Counted from the first letter of the stretch, positions 1 through 7,529 are shown. The stretch: 8,265 bases of DNA from Candidatus Zhuqueibacterota bacterium (GCA_003645915.1 QNDG01000036.1:1-8265), one strand, 5' to 3'. Numbers and translations: made by a program. Notes: a model not told the origin generated them from the sequence alone.

Positions 1-1406
1 CGTGCGGTGTTACTACTGTAACAGATACTGCAGATGACGGCGCTGGTCTTTATCTGATGCATGTTTACGGAGAGGATGCTCTTCTTCCTGACGACCAGGG
101 AGCTGAAAACGGAGATACAATTACATTTTATATAAACGGATACAAAGCTTCATACACAGGGGATCCTGAATGGGCAAACCAGGAGAGCAGGCATTTAGAA
201 TTAAATGTTGAACCGTGGATTACATGTAAAATGCCTATTTATCCCAACTGGAACTTAATAAGTTTCCATTCAGCACCGGATGACAGCAGTGTAACAAGTA
301 TAATTTCCGGGATTGACAGTTTAAATTATATAAGCACATATTATGGTAATGATCCTGATCCTGTAAAGAGTTGGGACAGATACAGGCCCGCTTCATCCAA
401 TGATCTTGATTACATGAATGCATTGCACGGATACTGGATGAGATCTGATACAAGTGTTGTTGAAACTTTAAGAGTAGCAGGACAGAGATTGGATGTAACA
501 ACTCCTATTAATGTATATACAGGCTGGAATTTAATAGGCTACCTGCCTACAACCGCAGATTCAATGGATCATGCATTTACTACTCTCGGAACAAATTATG
601 ATTATGTAACAACAATGGAATCCTCAAGTTCCGGCAGTGAACTGAGAACATGGTCGCGGGGACGTCCTGTTAATGACCTTTTTGTTCTGGACAATCATCA
701 TGGTTACTGGGTACATATGGGCGTTGATGATATACTCATATATCCTGAAACCGGATATACAGCAGCTCAGACTGTACATCGTGAGAAAGCCAATGTAAAA
801 TGTAAAACCAGGGTGGAAGCTACTCCGCTGTGGTGTGATGTGTGGGGTATAGACCAGCAGAAATTAAGTCCCGGAACAGAGATTATTGTTAAGGATGCAG
901 ACGGAGTAATTTGCGGCGCAGGTATTGTTAACAGCGAAGGAGCATTCCTGATTCATGTTTACGGTGATGTACCTGATACAAAGGTTGATGAGGGAGCTCT
1001 GGAGGGCGATGACTTGAGCTTGTTTACAATATCAGGTAAAAAATTAATTCCGCTTGAAACTCCTGTATGGCAGTTCAGGGGGAATATCAATGTGGCTTTG
1101 TCGGAAAAAGAAAGTACAGTAGTTCCGGAAATATACGAGCTTGAACAGAATTATCCTAATCCGTTTAATCCGGAAACTACTATTCGCTACAAACTGCCTG
1201 AACCGGGTGTTGTATCTATTACTGTTTACAATACAATGGGTCAGAAAATCAAGACTTTGATAAATGCCAGACACAAAGCCGGCACTTTTGAAGTGAAATG
1301 GGACGGAACAAGAGAAGACGGATCAAAAGTAGGCTCAGGTATGTACATAGTAAAAATGAAGGCAGCAGGATTTGTAAGCGCCAGAAAAGTACTTTTTGTT
1401 CAGTAA
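1..1406 (+). CDS. Modular secreted protein with T9SS type A C-terminal sorting domain (5' end missing)
   Basis: The open frame enters from the left edge (first whole codon at 3) and runs 467 codons to TAA at 1404-1406, so the start and signal peptide lie outside the window. Numbering from that codon, residues 1 to about 71 are the end of an extracellular module with CG, HVYGED, QGAENGD and a final LELNV. Residues 77-165 and 167-252 are two tandem repeats sharing WNLI, W.R.RP, NDL and HGYW. Residues 271-367 are a second, complete copy of the first module (DADGVICG, HVYGD, DEGALEGDD, PVW). Residues 378-467 are the sorting domain (NYPNPFNPETTIRYKLP, VYNTMGQ, WDGT, SGMY, KVLFVQ). By family knowledge such proteins cross the outer membrane by T9SS and are released or anchored at the surface. 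No catalytic motif is visible, so a structural or adhesive role is an inference. The ATG at 57 is internal to the module, not a start. A terminator follows the gene. Confidence 0.93.
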   Translation, partial: CGVTTVTDTADDGAGLYLMHVYGEDALLPDDQGAENGDTITFYINGYKASYTGDPEWANQESRHLELNVEPWITCKMPIYPNWNLISFHSAPDDSSVTSIISGIDSLNYISTYYGNDPDPVKSWDRYRPASSNDLDYMNALHGYWMRSDTSVVETLRVAGQRLDVTTPINVYTGWNLIGYLPTTADSMDHAFTTLGTNYDYVTTMESSSSGSELRTWSRGRPVNDLFVLDNHHGYWVHMGVDDILIYPETGYTAAQTVHREKANVKCKTRVEATPLWCDVWGIDQQKLSPGTEIIVKDADGVICGAGIVNSEGAFLIHVYGDVPDTKVDEGALEGDDLSLFTISGKKLIPLETPVWQFRGNINVALSEKESTVVPEIYELEQNYPNPFNPETTIRYKLPEPGVVSITVYNTMGQKIKTLINARHKAGTFEVKWDGTREDGSKVGSGMYIVKMKAAGFVSARKVLFVQ

Positions 1407-1429
1407 ATTTAAAAAAGATGTTTAAATGA

Positions 1430-1465
1430 GATAAAGCCTCCTTTAATGATAAGGGAGGCTTTATC
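1430..1465 (+). terminator. Intrinsic terminator after the first cargo gene
   Basis: A 15-bp stem (1430-1444 with 1451-1465, one G-T wobble) closes a 6-nt AATGAT loop, 24 nt after the stop codon. The core pairs AAAGCCTCC with GGAGGCTTT. The tract that follows (TTCGATGCTTGTTAATT) is only moderately T-rich, but the stem is long and well placed. An A-rich stretch precedes it (AAATTTAAAAAAG), so it may also act on the opposite strand. It separates the first cargo gene from the next transcription unit. Confidence 0.85.
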
Positions 1466-1543
1466 TTCGATGCTTGTTAATTAAAAATTACAGATGTTCG
1501 CAGGAAGTACAACTTAGAATGTTCTGAAAATTACAAATATACC

Positions 1544-1547
1544 GGAG
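1544..1547 (+). promoter_or_regulatory. Ribosome binding site that sets the TTG start at 1558
   Basis: GGAG lies 10 nt upstream of TTG 1558. An in-frame TGA at 1549-1551 rules out any further upstream start, and TTG is the first codon that gives a complete signal peptide, so the site and the TTG support each other. Confidence 0.55.
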
Positions 1548-1557
1548 CTGAGCCCTT

Positions 1558-3507
1558 TTGAAAATTCTGAGACAAAGATTTGAATATTTATCAGTTTTTT
1601 TAATTTTATTTCTGTTTTATTCTTCAGGACTTGATGCGCAGACTGTCAAGGTCGCAGCAGATACGGACGGCGGTATTAAAAAAGCCGGTGTGGAATTGTG
1701 GGATTCCTATCCTGACGGCAGAATCCTTCAAAAAATCAAGTCAGACAAGAACGGTGTGTTTAATCTGCCTGATGTTTCATATGATTTTGATTTGCGGGTA
1801 TATGCTGACTGGCATTATCCTGTTATAATCTATAATTCCCAAATTCCCGATACAATTTTCCTTGAGAAAACTCCGGTGTTGGTAAATTCCATGCAGTATA
1901 TGGAGTTATGGAGTAAGGAGAGTTATTTCCTCGGTTATCCTGTTCAGGCCGGAGATGTTATAAGCGTGTTTGATCCTGACGGTGTTTTGTGCGGAGTAGT
2001 GAATGTTCAATACTGGGAATCAGAGAATGCAAACGGATTTAATATTACTGTTTTTGGAGATTTTGCAGGCCGCGAGGGAGTGGACGAAGGCGCTGTTGAC
2101 GGGGACACAATATATTTTCAGATAAATAAACAGGATGCAGTTATCCGGAAGGGTAATCCTGTGTGGCATAATATGGATTCCAGGAGGATTGAGCTTAATT
2201 ATCCCGGAATTCTTACATTAAAAACCGCAGTTTTGCCGGATCCGTCCTATGGCAGCATTAAAGTTACGCCAGACAATGAGGCCATACCTTTCGGAGTTAA
2301 AGTTGAACTGGAAGCTGTACCCAGCTTCGGATATAAATTTCTAAACTGGGGAAATGCAGAATTAGATACTGCAATTCACCAGAGTTTTGTTATACAGCAT
2401 GATACATTGATTACAGCTGTTTTTGCAGAGATGTCTGCTTTACCCCTGCATGTAACAAATCAATATCCGGGGAATGGATATAAATATGTTCCTGTTAATG
2501 TGCCGGTCAGTCTTGATATAATTGATGAAATGTACGGTGTTGATTCAAGTTCAGTCTGTATGACCCTAAATGGGGAAACAGTTGTAAGTTCAGGCCTGGT
2601 ATTAAAACCAGGGAATGCATGTTTCATCAGGATTGAAGATGGCTACAGGATTAAATTGTTTCCTGAGCCTGTTTTTACCCCCAATACTGAAAATAGAATT
2701 ACTGTATACGCTAAAAGCAGCAGACCGGTTAATCCCAGGGTTATCAATAAATCGTATAAATTTCTTTCAGGCAGCGCTACCCTTGATAACAGTAGTTCAT
2801 ATGCTGTAATGCCGAATTCGGAAATACGCCCTGCTGATTATCCGCTGGGAATTATTTTTAAAGATGATGAGAATCCGGTTGATTCAATAAAAATCTGGCA
2901 TGCTGCAGATATTCCGCAATTACCGGATACGCTTAAAAGTGTAACAAATCCTGTCTGTTTCAGTCCCTTCGGATATTCTTCCCAAAGTGACATGAATATT
3001 GTTTTTCATTACAGTGACAGTTTATTAAGCTCTTATGCCGTGCACAACCCGGATCAGGTTTTTTTGTTAAATTTTTTGCCAAAAACAGGTAAGTGGAGCA
3101 TACTTAAAAACAGACAGAATAATTTTGTTGATTCAACAGTTGTATTTCAAATAGATACTTTGTCATATCTGATACTGGCTGCATACAGACCTGCAGTTGA
3201 AAACCTGCCTGACGAAAAGAATGTAATTTATAATTATCCGAATCCTTTTAACCCGGGAGAATCATCAACAATAATCAGATATAAATTATCTTCAGATTCA
3301 CAGGTTGACATCAGAATAACAGATGTTGCAGGTAATGTTGTTAAGATAATCGAAAGAGATAAAAACTGCATAAAAGATATTGTCTATACATGCCATTGGA
3401 ACGGGAAAAACAATCAGGGTAATGCTGTTGCAAATAATATATATTACTGCGTTATTACAGGTTCTAATATTAATGCAGTTATCAGAAAAATTGCAGTTTT
3501 AAGATAG
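1558..3507 (+). CDS. Multidomain secreted protein with divergent T9SS C-terminal sorting domain
   Basis: This is a 649-aa protein starting at TTG. Residues 1-27 are a signal peptide (KILRQR, a hydrophobic run, then LDA before Q28). Residues 29 to about 105 resemble a carboxypeptidase-regulatory or SpaA-like beta-sandwich (KKAGVELWDS, KSDKNGVFNLPDV). Residues 112-214 are the same module found twice in the preceding gene product (DPDGVLCG, VFGD, VDEGAVDGD, NPVW, RRIELN). Residues 219-291 match the bacterial repeat type (GSIKVTPD, FGVKVELEAVPSFGYKFLNWG, ITAVFAE). Residues 295-405 look like a Big_5-type Ig domain (YPGNGYKYVPVNVPVSLDI). Residues 406 to about 550 are beta-rich and unassigned. Residues 555-649 are the sorting domain (NYPNPFNPGESSTIIRYKL, WNGKNNQGN). 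That tail is divergent: NNIYYC stands where SGMYIV stands in the neighbour, and it has three cysteines. The role is most likely surface or extracellular, structural or binding, since no catalytic residues are apparent. It lies 61 nt upstream of the PorV-like gene on the same strand with no terminator between, so co-transcription is likely. Confidence 0.93.
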   Translation: MKILRQRFEYLSVFLILFLFYSSGLDAQTVKVAADTDGGIKKAGVELWDSYPDGRILQKIKSDKNGVFNLPDVSYDFDLRVYADWHYPVIIYNSQIPDTIFLEKTPVLVNSMQYMELWSKESYFLGYPVQAGDVISVFDPDGVLCGVVNVQYWESENANGFNITVFGDFAGREGVDEGAVDGDTIYFQINKQDAVIRKGNPVWHNMDSRRIELNYPGILTLKTAVLPDPSYGSIKVTPDNEAIPFGVKVELEAVPSFGYKFLNWGNAELDTAIHQSFVIQHDTLITAVFAEMSALPLHVTNQYPGNGYKYVPVNVPVSLDIIDEMYGVDSSSVCMTLNGETVVSSGLVLKPGNACFIRIEDGYRIKLFPEPVFTPNTENRITVYAKSSRPVNPRVINKSYKFLSGSATLDNSSSYAVMPNSEIRPADYPLGIIFKDDENPVDSIKIWHAADIPQLPDTLKSVTNPVCFSPFGYSSQSDMNIVFHYSDSLLSSYAVHNPDQVFLLNFLPKTGKWSILKNRQNNFVDSTVVFQIDTLSYLILAAYRPAVENLPDEKNVIYNYPNPFNPGESSTIIRYKLSSDSQVDIRITDVAGNVVKIIERDKNCIKDIVYTCHWNGKNNQGNAVANNIYYCVITGSNINAVIRKIAVLR

Positions 3508-3568
3508 CGGTAATATTCCGGATATTTTTAAACAGTATTTTCAGATTTTATTAAAAAAGAAGAATTTA

Positions 3569-4843
3569 ATGGTTCTGATCAGGGGAAATAAATTTATTTT
3601 TAGTCTGGGGAAAACAGTGCTGCTGTTATTTTTCTTTGTTTTTATTAAACAGGCTTTAGTTTATGCCCAGGACAGAGGAGCAGGCCTTCCGGGGGCATAT
3701 CTTCGTATAGGAGTAGGTGCGAGAGCGGTGTCTATGGGCAGCGCATTTACAGGTCTTGCAGATGATGTTACAAGCTGCTACTGGAATCCTGCAGGTTTGG
3801 GACAGGTAAATTTAACTCAGTTTATATTGTCGTATCAAAAGCTCTCAATGGACAGAACATATTCCTATTCTGCAGCTGCTATTCCGTCCAGTTTAAAGGG
3901 AACATTTGCAGTAAGCTGGATCCGCTTTGGTACAGGAGAAATTGAAACAAGAGACATTTCCGGCAGGATAACCGGAGGATTTTCAAATTCAGAGAGTGCT
4001 TACATGGTTTCATGGGGAGCCGAATTTCTGCCGTGGTTTTATGCAGGTGTTACAGCAAAGTATCTTGTTCACAATATGGGAGAGTATCAGTCAACCGGAT
4101 ACGGATTTGATGCAGGCCTGTTAATCAAAGTAATAAAAAATGTTTCAGTGGGGCTGACAGCGCAGAATATATCAACAAATGTAAAGTGGGATACAAAGAG
4201 CAGGCTTTTGGAATCTTTCCCTTTGATTCTGAGAGGCGGAGTTGCCGTAAAACCTTTTACCTTTCCGTTAACAGTAACTTTTGATGTGGAGCAAGGCCCA
4301 AAACTGGAAAGGACATTTCATACTGGCTGTGAATGGGAAATTGCAGGAGGTTTTGGAATAAGAGCCGGGGGTGATAACAAAGGATTAAGAGCAGGGGGTT
4401 ATCTTACAGTACCTACCAGAACTTTTAATCTTGAAACAAGTTATTCGTTTGGCAGGGATCCTTTGTACAGCGCCAGCATGCACAGAGTATCATTTACCGT
4501 TACTTTTGCCCCTTTTGATTATTTTTTCTACAAACCTAAATCTCAAAAAGGGTATAGACTTACCAATCTTGATGTACCTGACTGCAGGATCATGAAGATA
4601 GTTGATAATTACCCTGAGCTTGGTTTGATTAATCTCGGCTCTGATGATGGAATTAAAAAGGGCACAAGGTTCCAGTTGTTCAGACATGAAACAGATAACA
4701 ATTCAAAGGAGCAGATTTTTAAAAAGATAGGAACAGTGGAAGTTATCAGAGTGGAAAAAAATCTTGCAGCTGTTAAGCTGATTGACAGACTGCACGGATA
4801 TAAAATTCAAATGGGAGATATGTTATTCAGGATATCGGATTAA
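3569..4843 (+). CDS. PorV/PorQ-family outer-membrane beta-barrel protein with an extra C-terminal domain
   Basis: This is a 424-aa protein. The signal peptide covers residues 1-33 (long hydrophobic run, cleavage VYA before Q34). The N-terminal family signature follows: YLRIGVGARAVSMGSAFTGL, then ADD and YWNPAGL (about residues 44-77). Alternating beta strands rich in Gly and aromatics continue to about residue 316 (AVSWIRFGTGEIE, GFGIRAGGDNKGLRAGGY, LETSYSF, VSFTVTFAPF), as expected of a barrel. After a short linker, residues 339-424 form a separate domain (IMKIVDNYPELGLINLGSDDGIKKGTRFQL, IGTVEVIRVEKNLAAVKLID, GDML) resembling the FlgT C-terminal type fold. In T9SS, PorV works with PorU, the sortase-like subunit that processes type A cargo. 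The PorV/PorQ family is broad, so orthology to PorV itself is not claimed. The ATG at 3569 has a weak purine-rich site (AAGAAG). Its place behind two cargo genes fits a secretion or surface-attachment role. Membership of the barrel family is firm; the exact role is inferred. Confidence 0.88.
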   Translation: MVLIRGNKFIFSLGKTVLLLFFFVFIKQALVYAQDRGAGLPGAYLRIGVGARAVSMGSAFTGLADDVTSCYWNPAGLGQVNLTQFILSYQKLSMDRTYSYSAAAIPSSLKGTFAVSWIRFGTGEIETRDISGRITGGFSNSESAYMVSWGAEFLPWFYAGVTAKYLVHNMGEYQSTGYGFDAGLLIKVIKNVSVGLTAQNISTNVKWDTKSRLLESFPLILRGGVAVKPFTFPLTVTFDVEQGPKLERTFHTGCEWEIAGGFGIRAGGDNKGLRAGGYLTVPTRTFNLETSYSFGRDPLYSASMHRVSFTVTFAPFDYFFYKPKSQKGYRLTNLDVPDCRIMKIVDNYPELGLINLGSDDGIKKGTRFQLFRHETDNNSKEQIFKKIGTVEVIRVEKNLAAVKLIDRLHGYKIQMGDMLFRISD

Positions 4844-4943
4844 AATTTTACACTTTAATAAATAAATATTATCCGACTCCTGTAATCCCAATGTGACGAC
4901 CGAAGAATAATGTTTGTTATTTTACAGTTTCCTGTATCTTAAA
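4844..4943. other. Convergent intergenic region without a clear terminator
   Basis: This is 100 nt of AT-rich sequence between the stops of the PorV-like gene and tex. The only dyads are AT-rich or short: TACAG/CTGTA at 4923-4936 with a TTTC loop, and AATAA/TTATT near 4906-4921. Neither has the GC-rich stem plus T-run of an intrinsic terminator, so read-through or factor-dependent termination is possible. Confidence 0.5.
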
Positions 4944-7106
4944 TTAATTGCTTTCCAGTCTTTTTAGTCCGATCCGGCCTCTTTCCTTATCAATGGAAAT
5001 CACTTCCACATCAATTATATCTCCTACAGAAACAACATCAATCGGGTTCTTTACAAAACGTTGAGACAGATTGCTTGTGTGTACAAGTCCGTCCTGCTTC
5101 ACTCCGATATCAACAAATGCTCCGAAATCAACAACATTTCTTACAGTGCCTTTCAGCACCATACCTTCCTGAAGATCATCCATTGAAAGCACATCTTTTC
5201 TAAGCATAGGTTTGTCCATACTATCCCTGGGGTCTCTGTTAGGTTTTTCAAGACTTGAGATTATGTCATAAAGGGTCTCCTGTCCGCAGGAACAGATTTC
5301 AGCAAGCTCCGTAAGATCTGTTTTTTTCTCCTTGATTTTTTTTGATACGGATGTACCGTCATTTTTCACTTCTTCAATTGATAATCCGAGAAAGTCCAGC
5401 ATTTTTTCTGCAGCTTCGTATGATTCCGGATGAACTGCTGTTGAATCCAGAAAAAATCCGGCATCAGGAATTCTTAAAAAACCTGCTGACTGCTGAAATG
5501 CATGGGTTCCGAGCCCTGAAATATTTTTCAGCTCTTCTCTTGATTTAAAAGAGCCGTTTTCATCTCTGTATTCGACAATCTTCTCAGCGACTCTGCTTGT
5601 GATTCCTGCAGTGTACTTAAGAAGGGATGCTGAAGCTGTATTCAGGTCAACTCCCACCATGTTTACGCAGGATTCCACTACATCATCCAATGTTTTTTCA
5701 AGTTCGTTCTGATTTACATCATGCTGGTATAAGCCCACACCAATTGAGCGGGGAGGAATCTTGACAAGCTCTGCGAGAGGATCTAAAAGTCTTCTTGCTA
5801 TTGAGATATTTCCCCGCATGGAAGCTTCCAGATCGGGGAATTCCTTTTTTGCTGTTTTTGATGCGGAATAAACAGACGCCCCCGCTTCATTTACAATGGT
5901 GTAATATGTTTTTTTGCCCGGCTTGGATATTACCTCTGAGGCAAGCTGTTCTGTTTCTCTGCTTGCAGTGCCGTTTCCGATTGCAATTATATCAACATTG
6001 TGTTTAACAATCATTTCTTCAAGTTTAGCAGCAGCCTCGTCCCATTTTTTCTGCGGGGCGTGAGGATAAATTGTGGCACCTTCAAGATACTTGCCTGTTT
6101 TATCAATTACTGCCACTTTGCAGCCGGTTCTGAATCCCGGATCAATCCCCATTATGATTTTACCTTTTACAGGAGGTGTAAGAAGAAGCGCCTTGAGATT
6201 TTTTGCAAAGACATTTATAGCGTGCTTATCAGCTTTTTGTTTTAATTCTTTTCTTACATCTCTTTCAATAGAGGGGAAAATCAATCTTTTATAAGAATCA
6301 GCAGTTGCATCTTCAAGAAATTTATTGAATATTGAAGCGGGATTTTTTATGATTTTTTCTTTGATGAGGCCAATCATCATGTCCTCATCAATTTCAATCC
6401 ACACTTTTAACATGTTTTCATTCTCACCGCGGTTTACAGCAAGAATTCTGTGAGGGGGAATTGTTTTTACAGGTTCAGAAAATTCTTTGTACATTTCGTA
6501 GTTTTCAACTGCTTTGTCGTCTTTAAATTTAGTACAGATAAGACCTTTATCATACAACAGATTTCTCAGGCTTTGCCTGATTTCAGCGGTTTCGTTTATC
6601 CTTTCAGATATAATGTCACACGCGCCGGCCAGAGCTTCAGTGTCTGTTTTTACGCCTTTTTCCGGATTGATGAAATCCGCAGCAATTTCGAATACATCTC
6701 CGGAGGTAATTTCCTGAAGAAAGATGAGATCAGCAAGAGGCTCAAGCCCCTTTTCTTTTGCAACAGTTGCTCTTGTCCGCTTTTTCGGCTTAAAGGGCAG
6801 ATACAGGTCCTCAACCTGCTGAAGTTTATCTGCACTTAATATTTTTTCTCTCAGCTCGTCTGTTAATTTTCCCTGTTCTTCAATGGATTTTAAAACAGTC
6901 TCTTTTCTGTAATTAAGATTTCTCAGGTAGAGTGTACGGCTTTCAATTTCCCTGATAATCTCTTCATTTAAACTACCTGTTACTTCTTTTCTATACCTTG
7001 CGATAAATGGCACGGTATTACCCTGATCAATAAGATCCATTGTGTTTTTAACGCTTTTTTCAGTAAGATTAAATTCCTTTGCAATGACAGAGAAAATATT
7101 ACTCAA
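4944..7106 (-). CDS. tex: Tex, RNA-binding transcription accessory protein
   Basis: This is a 720-aa protein covering the full Tex architecture; family members are commonly about 715-785 aa, so it is complete. The N-terminal helical region carries the signature GNTVPFIARYRKE (residues 29-41) and EDLYLPFKPKKRT (99-111). The YqgF/RNase H-like domain starts near residue 317 with GIDPGFRTG (320-328) and continues through GNGTASRETE (377-386). Tandem helix-hairpin-helix segments follow at about 487-550 (LNTASASLLKYTAGI, ISGLGTHAF). The S1 domain is at about 646-718 (GMVLKGTVRNVVDFGAFVDIG, VEVISIDKERGRIGLK). By family knowledge Tex is cytoplasmic, binds nucleic acid through S1 and is implicated in transcription and RNA handling; its exact biochemical role is not settled. 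The start is TTG (7106-7104), supported by an AGGAGG four bases upstream and by N-terminal agreement with the family. It converges on the PorV-like gene and diverges from the small secreted protein gene, with no operon partner here. Confidence 0.97.
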   Translation of the reverse strand: MSNIFSVIAKEFNLTEKSVKNTMDLIDQGNTVPFIARYRKEVTGSLNEEIIREIESRTLYLRNLNYRKETVLKSIEEQGKLTDELREKILSADKLQQVEDLYLPFKPKKRTRATVAKEKGLEPLADLIFLQEITSGDVFEIAADFINPEKGVKTDTEALAGACDIISERINETAEIRQSLRNLLYDKGLICTKFKDDKAVENYEMYKEFSEPVKTIPPHRILAVNRGENENMLKVWIEIDEDMMIGLIKEKIIKNPASIFNKFLEDATADSYKRLIFPSIERDVRKELKQKADKHAINVFAKNLKALLLTPPVKGKIIMGIDPGFRTGCKVAVIDKTGKYLEGATIYPHAPQKKWDEAAAKLEEMIVKHNVDIIAIGNGTASRETEQLASEVISKPGKKTYYTIVNEAGASVYSASKTAKKEFPDLEASMRGNISIARRLLDPLAELVKIPPRSIGVGLYQHDVNQNELEKTLDDVVESCVNMVGVDLNTASASLLKYTAGITSRVAEKIVEYRDENGSFKSREELKNISGLGTHAFQQSAGFLRIPDAGFFLDSTAVHPESYEAAEKMLDFLGLSIEEVKNDGTSVSKKIKEKKTDLTELAEICSCGQETLYDIISSLEKPNRDPRDSMDKPMLRKDVLSMDDLQEGMVLKGTVRNVVDFGAFVDIGVKQDGLVHTSNLSQRFVKNPIDVVSVGDIIDVEVISIDKERGRIGLKRLESN

Positions 7107-7110
7107 AACT

Positions 7111-7116
7111 CCTCCT
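7111..7116 (-). promoter_or_regulatory. Consensus ribosome binding site of tex
   Basis: The minus strand reads GAGGAGGAG (7117-7109). Its AGGAGG core is followed after 4 nt by the TTG start at 7106. The strong site offsets the weak start codon and fixes the start. The same core with the same 4-nt spacing precedes the gene at 8245. Confidence 0.75.
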
Positions 7117-7372
7117 CAATTTCAGTGTTTATTGCGATCCGTAATTTCCCGGCTATGTTCAAAGAGAAAAGAATTTAAGACACAGGAAAATTAAAAGCAA
7201 GATTTTATTGCAGGGAGGATGTAAGACAGATTGAAAAATTCCTGTTTCAGAGGTTTTGCAGAAGCCTTAATTCTGTCCGTAAGCTTGCTTAAATTTGTCT
7301 TCTGCCGAAGGCAAAATCAGCAGCAGTTTATTTTAAGCACTTTATGTAACTTCCGGCCTGACCAGATTTAAC

Positions 7373-7399
7373 TTGACATTTATGTAAAAAATGTTAATA
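7373..7399 (+). promoter_or_regulatory. Candidate promoter for the small secreted protein gene
   Basis: TTGACA (7373-7378) is a perfect sigma-70-type -35 hexamer. The -10 is poor: TTAATA or TAATAC starts at 7394 or 7395 after 15-16 nt. If it is used, the leader ahead of ATG 7530 is about 120 nt. A primary sigma factor with a non-standard -10 is possible in this lineage, so the assignment is tentative. Confidence 0.3.
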
Positions 7400-7413
7400 C
7401 TTAAATAAATCTG

Positions 7414-7427
7414 TGACAATTCTGTCA
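7414..7427. promoter_or_regulatory. Dyad TGACA-N4-TGTCA, possible operator
   Basis: TGACA (7414-7418) and TGTCA (7423-7427) are perfect inverted half-sites around ATTC. The dyad sits just downstream of the candidate promoter, where a repressor could block initiation or early elongation. No regulator is encoded nearby and only one copy is seen, so chance is not excluded. Confidence 0.3.
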
Positions 7428-7520
7428 TATTTCCTGTTATGAACACCGCAGATTTTCTCAAGGGGATTTAAAATAAATTGTAGTTGTGTTTGTTTTACAA
7501 TCAGACATAACATGTCAGAG

Positions 7521-7525
7521 GGAGG
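7521..7525 (+). promoter_or_regulatory. Ribosome binding site choosing ATG 7530
   Basis: GGAGG within a longer purine run (7517-7529) lies 4 nt before ATG 7530, the same spacing as at tex and at 8245. The upstream in-frame ATG 7512 would place this site inside the coding region and has no comparable site of its own. Confidence 0.7.
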
Positions 7526-7529
7526 GAAA

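Larger units (their letters stand above)
7107..7529. other. Divergent intergenic region between tex and the small secreted protein gene
   Basis: This is 423 nt of AT-rich sequence with no credible coding frame. It must hold the outward promoters of both flanking genes. Visible elements are a candidate plus-strand promoter (7373-7399), a TGACA/TGTCA dyad (7414-7427), an inverted repeat GCAGAAG (7258-7264) with CTTCTGC (7299-7305), and a weak ATTGTA/TACAAT dyad (7477-7482 and 7496-7501). No tex promoter could be picked with confidence. Confidence 0.5.

Noticed and set aside
3..1103. Cohesin or dockerin identity for the DGVxCG module
   Set aside because: No dockerin calcium-binding duplicated loop or cohesin signature is seen. 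The module matches a generic FCB-type secreted beta-sandwich pattern better.
1515..1520. TAGAAT as -10 of the 649-aa cargo gene
   Set aside because: It is 5 of 6 matches, but no -35-like hexamer lies at 15-19 nt upstream.
4923..4936. TACAG/CTGTA hairpin as terminator between convergent genes
   Set aside because: The stem is only 5 bp, AT-rich, and lacks a T-run on either strand.
6450..6839. 129-codon plus-strand open frame opposite tex
   Set aside because: It lies wholly antisense to the well-supported tex gene, has low-complexity Phe/Ser-rich content, no ribosome binding site and no recognisable domain.
7512..7529. ATG at 7512 as start of the small secreted protein
   Set aside because: It would place acidic residues (MSEGGK) before the signal peptide and the GGAGG site inside the coding region. 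ATG 7530 explains both better.
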